Assembly (NCBI GenBank): GCA_021772635.1 | Contig: JAJFLP010000113.1 | Location: 83,309-147,308, forward strand | Direction: 5' to 3' | DNA length: 64,000 nucleotides | Origin: Verrucomicrobiota bacterium | GTDB lineage: Bacteria; Verrucomicrobiota; Lentisphaeria; JABSQK01; JAJFLO01 | In this document: piece after piece, positions 33,798-41,718 of the stretch | Position numbering within the stretch: position 1 is the first letter of the stretch | Layout of the letters: every line of letters starts with the position of its first letter | Program-made: the position numbers and the translations under genes | Notes under the pieces: generated by a model | What the model was told of the DNA's origin: nothing | What the model saw: only the letters and a program-made list of their open reading frames with translations | Database searches by the model: none

Positions 33798-34056
33798 GTG
33801 TCTTGAATTCCTTTACATTTGACGAGATGAATTTTTGCGCTTCAAGTGCGTCACTGAGAATAAGGCGATGCCGTAGTATCGTCGTTTTTCACTGACGTGT
33901 CTTGAGCGCCAAAAGGCACTCGCCCAAAGGGTTACGTCTATTTCAGTACAGGGCGGCGTTAGTGAGTTTGGTACGTACCTACGGGTACTTACACAAAATC
34001 ACTGCCTACCCCTGCACTAAAATAGACGTAATCAAATGTAAGGGAATTTAAGACAC
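33798..34056. repeat. 259-bp nested inverted-repeat (cloverleaf-like) element
   Basis: 25-bp ends GTGTCTTGAATTCCTTTACATTTGA / TCAAATGTAAGGGAATTTAAGACAC enclosing two internal hairpin arms. Confidence 0.7.
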
Positions 34057-34109
34057 AGGCCACTAGTTCCATAAGGCTATAACGACCGCGGCAATCTTTA
34101 CTCGCCAAG

Positions 34110-34202
34110 TATACTGCAAGCAGTACAATTTTTGGATAACTCGCACCTAACCACGCGAGAGAATTCGAACGATATTTCGAAAACCTGATGATTTTCGGTA
34201 TA
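34110..34202 (+). repeat. 93-bp TATAC...GTATA hairpin element
   Basis: TATACTGCAAGCAGTACAATTTTTGGA...TCGAACGATATTTCGAAAAC...TTCGGTATA. Confidence 0.8.
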
Positions 34203-34249
34203 CAGTAAAATCTGGCCGCCGTGATTACCTCAATTATGTCGTCGTAGTA

Positions 34250-34452
34250 AGACCCTGTTCAAAAAGGGTTCTACCCGATATTTATTAGTCAAATTCACTG
34301 ACGAATTTCTGGATTTTCCGATGACTTTGCACTATTCGGTATGGATTACTTGCGGTTGTCCCTGAGTAGGATAGACATTCCTGTCTGTCCAATCGATGCG
34401 GTCTGCCTAGATAGAAAAGAATGTCTATCCTACTACCTTTCGAACAGGGTCT
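34250..34452. repeat. ~203-bp element with AGACCCTGTTC/GAACAGGGTCT ends and an internal GTAGGATAGACATTC/GAATGTCTATCCTAC stem
   Basis: Both nested inverted repeats read directly. Confidence 0.6.
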
Positions 34453-34643
34453 AGTACGTCTGTCACTGATTTATTTATACCGAACGTCTGGTCGAACAGT
34501 CGTCGCCCAGGTGGCTTATTCCGGTTAAAAAACTCGAAGACGTTCGGCATATGATACGGTGCCCTATAAACACAAATAGTATGTGTCCCCAATCTTTTGA
34601 CCCCAATCTTTCCGAATTTTATACTTTTTCGTAAATTTCGTAA

Positions 34644-34672
34644 TTGACATTCGTTTACGTACATTTGATATT
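34644..34672 (+). promoter_or_regulatory. Candidate sigma70-type promoter upstream of the ATP-grasp cluster
   Basis: TTGACA - 17 nt - GATATT. Confidence 0.3.
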
Positions 34673-34907
34673 CACGTTCGTCTTCGTATTTATAAAAAAG
34701 ACTTTTTACGTAACCGCGTTAAGACGCACGAAACAGATCCTGAAATGCAAGAATTTGTAGGGCGACAACGCCGGATCTTGTATGGATGGATAATGGCCGC
34801 ACTATAAAAGGTCGGCACGCCACGGTATGGTGTGCTGTATTGGGTTTGTCATCGTCCGAATCTATTTAGTCCACGTTCAATAGTGCGTCCGAAATTCACT
34901 GGAGATA

Positions 34908-34946
34908 ACCGCACTATCGATTAATGTTCTATCGACAGTGCGGTTT
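34908..34946 (+). terminator. Terminator/attenuator-like hairpin in the cluster leader
   Basis: ACCGCACTATCGA ... TCGACAGTGCGGTTTT. Confidence 0.5.
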
Positions 34947-34966
34947 TGAAACGGTACCCCAGCAGA

Positions 34967-35004
34967 GCCGCATTGTTGAGAGACGATGCGGCTTTTATAT
35001 TTTT
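34967..35004 (+). terminator. Terminator/attenuator-like hairpin with U-rich tail, 38 nt upstream of the 31-aa ORF
   Basis: GCCGCATTGT TGAGAG ACGATGCGGC TTTTATATTTTT. Confidence 0.6.
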
Positions 35005-35041
35005 AAAAGTTGGGACATAACACTTTATTACGGAGTTATTT

Positions 35042-35137
35042 ATGAAAACGAAATCACCGTATTTCAAAAAGACAATTGAGCACCTGAATTTCGCCCAGAA
35101 AACGCTTGAAATTATTCTTCCATACGGAGGCCGCTAG
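35042..35137 (+). CDS. 31-aa small ORF, candidate peptide substrate or leader peptide of the ATP-grasp operon
   Basis: ATG preceded by ACGGAGTTATTT; MKTKSPYFKKTIEHLNFAQKTLEIILPYGGR*; ends 5 bp before the first ATP-grasp start. Below the 60-aa ORF-track cutoff. Confidence 0.45.
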   Translation: MKTKSPYFKKTIEHLNFAQKTLEIILPYGGR

Positions 35138-35142
35138 CTATT

Positions 35143-36444
35143 ATGAAAAATTCGTATTGTGATCCTATCAATAACTCTGCCCCAAAAAAAATATTATTTA
35201 TACATAGCGGTTCCTCGAAAAAATATTTAGCATTCGAAACTGCCTTTCGCATCGGCGTCGAGCCATATCTCCTCCATCCAGGCCCTGGCTGGGGGGATGA
35301 TTATGCCTGCGAAACATTCTACACCCGCGACCTCCCTCTCTCCGAAACGCTACAAATTGCCGAAGAATCCCATCAGAAAATAGGCTTCAATGGTGTGGCT
35401 ACATTCTGGGAGGAAGACGTGCCAACATGTGCACTGATCGCAGAGCGCCTCGAATTGCCCGGTAACACTCCACGTGCGGCGATTAATGCCCGAAGCAAAT
35501 ACGCCATGCGACGGGCACTTCAACAGGCAGATGTTCCCGTGCCCCGATTTCACCTGATTACCAGCGAACGCTCTTTGTTGCAGACATGCCGAAAACTGAC
35601 CTTCCCCGTCGTACTTAAACCCGAATGGGGCGCAGACAGCGAATGGGTTACGCTTATAAGAACCGAGGACGACGTTTCTCGCGTATTTAGGCGGGTTAAA
35701 GACTTGGCGCGAGTTCAAAATAGTATCTACCCATATCCTGAGAATCGTTTTTTGATCGAAAAATACATGCGTGGTCCGGAGGTTAGTGTCGAAGGTGTTG
35801 TATCCAACGGCCATGTAACGATTTATGCGATCATTGACAAAGCCAAGATGGATGATGAGTCGTTTATTGAACGTGGTGAGACGACTCCGTCACAGTTGCC
35901 TCCTTCCGTCCAGGAAGATGTTTCGGACATGGTACGGCGGGGCGTTCACGCCCTTGGACTAACTAATTCAGGTGTTCATGCGGAAATAAAAATAACGCCT
36001 TCGGGTCCGCGCATCGTCGAGATTGGCGCTCGGATGGGCGGGGACTGCATACAGCCGCTTGTAAAACGGGTGTACGGCATCGATTTGGTTGAGGAGAATA
36101 TCAAGGTCGCATTCGGCATGCCGCCGAGCGCGCCGCGTGTGGCTGCTGGTTTCGGGCTGTCCGGTACGTTGGTGCCGAATCAACCAGGCCGATTACAATT
36201 GATGCCGATCGGGTTTTCAAAGATACCAAAAAACGTCATCGAAATCGTGGTGACAAAGCAAAATGGAGATCATGTGTTGACGCCGCCGCTTGGATACGAC
36301 AACCTCGCATGGATTAGTGTTTGGGGTAGGTCATATCGAAGCGCGAAAAAGAACCTTTCCGAGTACATGGCGCGTGTAGCCGAGGCATGTATCATTCATC
36401 CGCAAAATATGCCGCATACGTCCGACATGATGCTCACGGATTAA
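35143..36444 (+). CDS. ATP-grasp ligase A1 (BL00235/carbamoyl-phosphate-synthase-L-like)
   Basis: NARSKYAMRRALQQADVPVPRF; VVLKPEWGADSEWV; FLIEKYMRGPEVSVEGVV; IVEIGARMGGD. Confidence 0.88.
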   Translation: MKNSYCDPINNSAPKKILFIHSGSSKKYLAFETAFRIGVEPYLLHPGPGWGDDYACETFYTRDLPLSETLQIAEESHQKIGFNGVATFWEEDVPTCALIAERLELPGNTPRAAINARSKYAMRRALQQADVPVPRFHLITSERSLLQTCRKLTFPVVLKPEWGADSEWVTLIRTEDDVSRVFRRVKDLARVQNSIYPYPENRFLIEKYMRGPEVSVEGVVSNGHVTIYAIIDKAKMDDESFIERGETTPSQLPPSVQEDVSDMVRRGVHALGLTNSGVHAEIKITPSGPRIVEIGARMGGDCIQPLVKRVYGIDLVEENIKVAFGMPPSAPRVAAGFGLSGTLVPNQPGRLQLMPIGFSKIPKNVIEIVVTKQNGDHVLTPPLGYDNLAWISVWGRSYRSAKKNLSEYMARVAEACIIHPQNMPHTSDMMLTD

Positions 36445-36460
36445 TTTTCTCAGTCATCAT

Positions 36461-37789
36461 ATGAAACATATTCTAATTGTTCACACTGCCGTCGATCCAG
36501 CCCCGTATACGCTTTCTCTATCTGCCGGGTATCGATTCGCCTTGCTTAAAAAGTGCCCAACAAAACGTGACTATGACTGTTTTGATCGTGTCCTCGATGT
36601 GTGCTACGAAGACGACATTGGAGAAGCGCTCGCACAGGTTCGGTCACTGCATGAACGGGACCCCCTAAACGGGGTTCTTAGTTTTTCCGAGAGTGGCGTA
36701 TTAATGGCTTCGTTTATCGCGCGCGACTTGCAGCTCCCCGGCAGTGCGCCGCCTGCGGTCCTCCGCGCCCGGAACAAATATCTGATGCGTCGAGCCATTC
36801 AAACTGCCGGTCTACCATCTCCGCGTTTTCATCTTGTTCGTTCGGCACAGCAAATTCAGAAGGTCATTCGTCGGCATGGGAATCCGATGGTCCTGAAACC
36901 CATTAGCGGGTCTTCCAGCTATGGAGTAATTCGGCTTACACCGAAAGATTCATTGAGTGAGATCAACGCTCATCTAACGGAAGTCAGACGTTACATACAA
37001 ACCTATCGCCAGCAGAATACTCAATATCCCTTCGAATTCTGGCTGCCGGGCTCGGGCTACGGGATAAATATTTCGGACGTTATGGATCCGGAAATTGAAT
37101 TTCTCCTGGAGGATTTCATTGATGGCGTCCAGGTGAGTGTCGATGGAATCGTGTCCAGAGACTCGGTTTCCTGTTTCGGAGTGATAGAAGTTGAGCGGGT
37201 GAAGCACGACGACTATTTCATCGAGTACGAGGAGTGGATGCCGACTCATCTCGGAGCGGACCGGGAAATGGAGATTCAGGACATTGTCATGAAAACGATC
37301 CGCGCGATCGGTCTAAACAACAGCTGTTTTCACTGTGAATTGAAGCTAAACGAGAGCGGAATTTTCCCTATAGAAATCGCGGCTCGACGAGGTGCGGATA
37401 ATGTCACTGATTTCTTGAAACGCGTGACGGGGGTGAATATTTACGAGGAAGCCATGCGTATCGCCGCAGGGGAGTATAGGGTCTATGATTCAGTGTTATA
37501 TAAAGGCTGCATGAAGATGCGCTACTTCTTACCCGAAACGCCAGGCACACTAATTCGCATCAACGGCGCCAAGACCGTGCGGCAGGACTCACGGGTTAGT
37601 GAATTACACCTTGAATACGCCCCTGGCGACCGAGTTCTGACACCCCCGGACAGCTACGAATTCCTAGGGTACCTGAGCGTATTCGACCGTACACCAGACG
37701 CTGCTGCTGCTGCCCTGGAATCGTTGTATGCCCAAATAAGCTTTGATATTGACTCGACCACGAAAAGCGAATTGGTGACCGCATCGTGA
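36461..37789 (+). CDS. ATP-grasp ligase A2, paralogue of A1
   Basis: RARNKYLMRRAIQTAGLPSPRF; MVLKPISGSSSYGVIRL; FLLEDFIDGVQVSVDGIV; PIEIAARRGAD. Confidence 0.88.
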   Translation: MKHILIVHTAVDPAPYTLSLSAGYRFALLKKCPTKRDYDCFDRVLDVCYEDDIGEALAQVRSLHERDPLNGVLSFSESGVLMASFIARDLQLPGSAPPAVLRARNKYLMRRAIQTAGLPSPRFHLVRSAQQIQKVIRRHGNPMVLKPISGSSSYGVIRLTPKDSLSEINAHLTEVRRYIQTYRQQNTQYPFEFWLPGSGYGINISDVMDPEIEFLLEDFIDGVQVSVDGIVSRDSVSCFGVIEVERVKHDDYFIEYEEWMPTHLGADREMEIQDIVMKTIRAIGLNNSCFHCELKLNESGIFPIEIAARRGADNVTDFLKRVTGVNIYEEAMRIAAGEYRVYDSVLYKGCMKMRYFLPETPGTLIRINGAKTVRQDSRVSELHLEYAPGDRVLTPPDSYEFLGYLSVFDRTPDAAAAALESLYAQISFDIDSTTKSELVTAS

Positions 37790-39033
37790 AAATTTCACAA
37801 GCAGTCTTATTCGTCCAGCCCAGTAACGACTACGCTCACCGTATTCGACGGCATATCCCGGACGCGGTGATGCTTGCGACTCCAGAGCGGGCGGAGCAAT
37901 TGAAGGATCATCCCCTCGTGATTAGCAGCGATATTAATTGTCTCGAATCCACATATCAAATCGTGTCCAAATTTGCGCAGGATCACCAACTGCAATATGT
38001 CGGCATCACAACTTTTATTTGTGAAAGCATGGAGGTTACGGCAGAATTAGCAATGCTCCTGGAACTGCCGTTTCACGATTCCGCGGCAGTATTTAATACA
38101 CGTAACAAAGCACAGACATGGGCGTTGTGGAACCATGCCGGGGTCTCTACCCCGGAGTCTTGTCAAGTTTCCAACATTGATGATTTGGTGGTGTTCAGTG
38201 ATCGTGTACCGGGTCCGTGGATTCTCAAGCCGTGTAGCGGATCCGGTAGTGAGTGGGTATTACGTGTTGATGATTCGACGAAGTTGCCACTGTCGCATCA
38301 GCGGATGGCAGACAGACTATCCTCCCATAGAAACGTCCCGATACCCTACATAGTTCAGCAATTCATTGAAGGACGCGAGTTCAGCGCGGATCTAATGATA
38401 ACGTCAGATAGTATGTCAGTACTGCGTCTTACTGAAAAATACCTCGTTCCGTGTGCGGGCCACGCGGGGCATGTCGGGGCGTACTTCCCCGGGCAGGTGA
38501 GCGAAGACGATTTTTGTTTAATGAAAGTTGTGTTCGATCGCGGTGTAAAGGCTCTCGGAATAGAGCGGGGGATCGTCATGGTTGATGCTATCTTGACCGA
38601 CACCGGGTTTTACCTGTTGGAAATGGCATTGCGACCGGGAGGCGATTGTCTACCTGACTTTTGTTTGTATTCTTCGGGCTATGACCCGATCAAGGCAGCA
38701 TGCAACCTGATTCTCGGTCATAATCCTGCCGTCTCGTTTAATCAACATGAAATCAACGTTGCCGGATTACATTTGACCTCTGATTGGCAGGGTGTGGTCA
38801 CAGCTATCGATTTCAGGCGTTTGAGTGATGATCCTGCGGTACTTCATGTTTCCCCGTATTGCGGCGTGGGGGATCGAATCGCCTCCATGCGTGAGTGTTA
38901 CGGAAATTCAATCCTGGCTGCGTGTATTGCGCACTATAATAATCCGAAAGAGTTGCCGATTTTAATTGAGCGTTTAACTCAACTAATTGATATCTCGATC
39001 GACAGTTCACCTGAAGATTTACAGTACGATTGA
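37786..39033 (+). CDS. ATP-grasp ligase A3, divergent paralogue; GTG start overlapping A2
   Basis: NTRNKAQTWALWNHAGVSTPESC; WILKPCSGSGSEWVLRV; YIVQQFIEGREFSADLMI; LLEMALRPGGD. Confidence 0.85.
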   Translation: MKISQAVLFVQPSNDYAHRIRRHIPDAVMLATPERAEQLKDHPLVISSDINCLESTYQIVSKFAQDHQLQYVGITTFICESMEVTAELAMLLELPFHDSAAVFNTRNKAQTWALWNHAGVSTPESCQVSNIDDLVVFSDRVPGPWILKPCSGSGSEWVLRVDDSTKLPLSHQRMADRLSSHRNVPIPYIVQQFIEGREFSADLMITSDSMSVLRLTEKYLVPCAGHAGHVGAYFPGQVSEDDFCLMKVVFDRGVKALGIERGIVMVDAILTDTGFYLLEMALRPGGDCLPDFCLYSSGYDPIKAACNLILGHNPAVSFNQHEINVAGLHLTSDWQGVVTAIDFRRLSDDPAVLHVSPYCGVGDRIASMRECYGNSILAACIAHYNNPKELPILIERLTQLIDISIDSSPEDLQYD

Positions 39034-39074
39034 GAGCTAGAAAAAGTTAGCCTTTAATTTTTCACAATTCGATA

Positions 39075-40499
39075 GTGATCAGAATGATAGAAACACACTC
39101 AAAGGAAGAGTTACTCGGTCGCATTGGTGCCTTGCTCGAGCAGGACTCATGCGACCTTCATACGGGCGAACTACATTCATTGATCAGAGACGTTTTGGAT
39201 AATCAGGCTACCTATTTGCGTGCGGCCGAAAAATTTGGGACTCCACAATATCTGTTCGACGAAGCCCGGTTGTTTCAGCAAATTTCGCGTTTCCAGAAAG
39301 CGTTTAATAATTCCGAATATCCAGTGCATACGCACTATGCGTTTAAGGCGAATCCTTCACTCTGTGTTGTTCGTGCTGTTCATAAAGCGGGGATAAACGC
39401 TGATGTATCAAGCGGTTTGGAACTTGACCTGGCGTTACGGTGCGGTTTTAACCGCATCGTATTTAGCGGGCCGGCTAAAACGGACGTTGAGTTGCGCCTG
39501 GCGTTACAGCATTCAGATCGGGTTACGGTACACCTGGACAGCTTTCGAGAACTTGATCGTCTTGAAATTCTTGCCGCTGAGATGGACCGCACAATCGACG
39601 TCGGAATTCGCTTGAATACCAAGGGACACGGGCTATGGACTAAATTCGGCATCCCGCTCGATACACTTCCTGACCTGGTGCAGCGAGCGCGGACAGCGTC
39701 ACATCTCATGCTTCGCGGTATCCAATTTCATCTAAGCTGGAACCGAAATTCAGAGGGATATGTGCGAACCCTCTGTGACCTGGGGAAGGTCCTTCGCACG
39801 GTCGCGCCCCCTAATGGTTGGCGTTTCATCGATGTCGGTGGCGGCTACTACCCTGAAGACGACGAGGCTGCGTACCCCTGGCTTACGGGTCGAGGTCTTC
39901 TATTGTCGCAAGCCGGAGTCACTTCGGCGGGAAGTCCGCCTGAAGACTGGGATCTACGTTATCTCCTTCATGCGGTGCAACCGATAGAAACCATGGCACA
40001 GGATATTTTCGATGCCTTCGATAAACATATTCGAAGCTGGTGTGACGCTGAGTTATGGTTGGAACCCGGAAGATATCTGGTCAACCCCGCGGTCCATCTA
40101 CTTCTTGGAGTCGTTGATGTGAAACATTCAGAAATTGCGATTACCGACGGTGGTACAAATCTATTGGGCTGGGAACGCTTAGAAGCGGAGCATTGCCCGT
40201 TAATTAATTTGTCGCGCCCGGCAGAAACCCAACGCCGTACCAGTGTATATGGAAGTTTATGTACGCCCCACGACTTGTGGGGATATACCTGTTACGCGTC
40301 TGATATTCGTGAGGGGGATGTGTTAGTGGTTCCGGCACAGGGTGCGTATGTGCAAACGCTTGCTCAGAGATTCATTAAACCGATCTGTCAGACAATCGGG
40401 TTGAATTCGCAGGGTGATTTACGACGGATCAACGAGGAAGAATCAGTCGACGACCGATACCCTGAACTGGGGCGGACGTCGGCACCTGGGACGTTATGA
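39075..40499 (+). CDS. Fold-type III PLP-dependent decarboxylase (diaminopimelate/ornithine decarboxylase-like)
   Basis: THYAFKANP PLP-lysine motif; DVSSGLELDLAL; RGIQFHLSW; DVGGGYYPE; EPGRYLV; CYASDIREGDVLVVPAQGAYV. Confidence 0.88.
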   Translation: MIRMIETHSKEELLGRIGALLEQDSCDLHTGELHSLIRDVLDNQATYLRAAEKFGTPQYLFDEARLFQQISRFQKAFNNSEYPVHTHYAFKANPSLCVVRAVHKAGINADVSSGLELDLALRCGFNRIVFSGPAKTDVELRLALQHSDRVTVHLDSFRELDRLEILAAEMDRTIDVGIRLNTKGHGLWTKFGIPLDTLPDLVQRARTASHLMLRGIQFHLSWNRNSEGYVRTLCDLGKVLRTVAPPNGWRFIDVGGGYYPEDDEAAYPWLTGRGLLLSQAGVTSAGSPPEDWDLRYLLHAVQPIETMAQDIFDAFDKHIRSWCDAELWLEPGRYLVNPAVHLLLGVVDVKHSEIAITDGGTNLLGWERLEAEHCPLINLSRPAETQRRTSVYGSLCTPHDLWGYTCYASDIREGDVLVVPAQGAYVQTLAQRFIKPICQTIGLNSQGDLRRINEEESVDDRYPELGRTSAPGTL

Positions 40500-40503
40500 G
40501 AGT

Positions 40504-40632
40504 TTATACTGTATGCAGTACAATTTCCGGAAGACTTTTAATTTATCAGCTATAGGCTATCGAACGGTATTTCGAACAGCCGTTCTGCTGGCCAGCAGAA
40601 TGCCGATTAAAAACTCGAAGGCGTTCGGTACA
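40504..40632 (+). repeat. TATAC-family element carrying a ~36-bp nested hairpin insertion
   Basis: Canonical ends plus internal GCCGTTCTGCTGGCCAGCAGAATGCCGATTA. Confidence 0.7.
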
Positions 40633-40920
40633 ACCCAAAAATTAACAGTTTTTCTGTCGAATGGCAGGTCATTGAATATTAAAATGGATTCCATGTCCGA
40701 ACTGATCGGATGAGGACGCATTGTACACCCCCCGTTATATAGTAGGTTGTATTCAGGGCTGTCAAATGTGACTTTGAATTTATCAGCTATAAGATACCGA
40801 ACGGTATTTTTTAACCGGAAGACGTTCGGTATATAATACGGTGCCCTATAAACACAAATAGTAGGTGACCCAATCTTTCTCAGGGACAACTAACGCAGTA
40901 CAGATTTAAGGAATAAAAAA

Positions 40921-41718
40921 ATGAGTCAGAAATCTTATAAAATAACACGAGGTACGGGCCCCATAGTGGTGGCGGCAATTCATGACGGCCATGGGTTGAG
41001 AGACGAAGTTGCAAAAATAATTGCTCTATCCGATTCCGAACGATTAAGAGAAGAAGATCCCTGCACTGGTGAGTGGACGACCGTGGCGGATACACGGATC
41101 ATTGGACTCCGGTCACGATTTGAAGTTGATCTGAACCGGCCGCGGGAGAAAGCCGTCTATCGGATTCCGGCGGACGCTTGGGGGCTTCATGTATGGGAAA
41201 CAGCGCCATCTGATGCAGTCGTGGCCGAATCCCTAGGGCAGTACGACGAATTTTACGAGGAAGTTCGAACGGCTCTCGCCAAGCTGCAAAAAGAAAATAA
41301 GCATGTTGTGGTGTATGATCTCCATACCTATAATCATCGCCGTGACGGTCACGATAAATCACCGGCTGATGCATCGCTCAATCCTGAAGTCAATATAGGA
41401 ACCGGCACAATGAATCGCGATCGTTGGGGACCATTGGTTGATCGCTTCATGAGCGACCTGCACGCGTTCGATTTTCAGGGACGTCAATTAGATGTCCGGG
41501 AAAATGTAAAATTTCAGGGTGGGCAATTCTCCCGTTGGATACATGAACAGTTTCCAGAAACGGTTTGTTCCATAGCCATTGAATTCAAGAAGTTTTTCAT
41601 GGATGAATGGACTGGGGAACCGGATACGGTCCAGGTGAGTGAGATAAAGAAAGCCTTACTTCACACGATTCCAGGAGTGCGGAAGGAAATTGAAAGGTTA
41701 GATAAATCCAATGCCTGA
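40921..41718 (+). CDS. N-formylglutamate amidohydrolase-like protein
   Basis: GTGPIVVAAIHDGHGLRDEV; VDLNRPREKAVY; VVYDLHTYNHRR; CSIAIEFKKFFMDE; 8-bp overlap with the downstream QEGLA gene. Confidence 0.85.
   Translation: MSQKSYKITRGTGPIVVAAIHDGHGLRDEVAKIIALSDSERLREEDPCTGEWTTVADTRIIGLRSRFEVDLNRPREKAVYRIPADAWGLHVWETAPSDAVVAESLGQYDEFYEEVRTALAKLQKENKHVVVYDLHTYNHRRDGHDKSPADASLNPEVNIGTGTMNRDRWGPLVDRFMSDLHAFDFQGRQLDVRENVKFQGGQFSRWIHEQFPETVCSIAIEFKKFFMDEWTGEPDTVQVSEIKKALLHTIPGVRKEIERLDKSNA

Noticed and set aside
34425-34664. 79-aa minus-strand ORF and similar ones near 40557-40889 sharing GTHTICVYRAPYHMPNVFEF
   Set aside because: The shared peptide comes from duplicated TATACCGAACG repeat DNA plus the CCCTATAAACACAAATAG segment, not from a gene family.
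39075-40499. Annotating the decarboxylase as lysA
   Set aside because: Fold-type III motifs are clear, but context and substrate region do not support diaminopimelate specificity.
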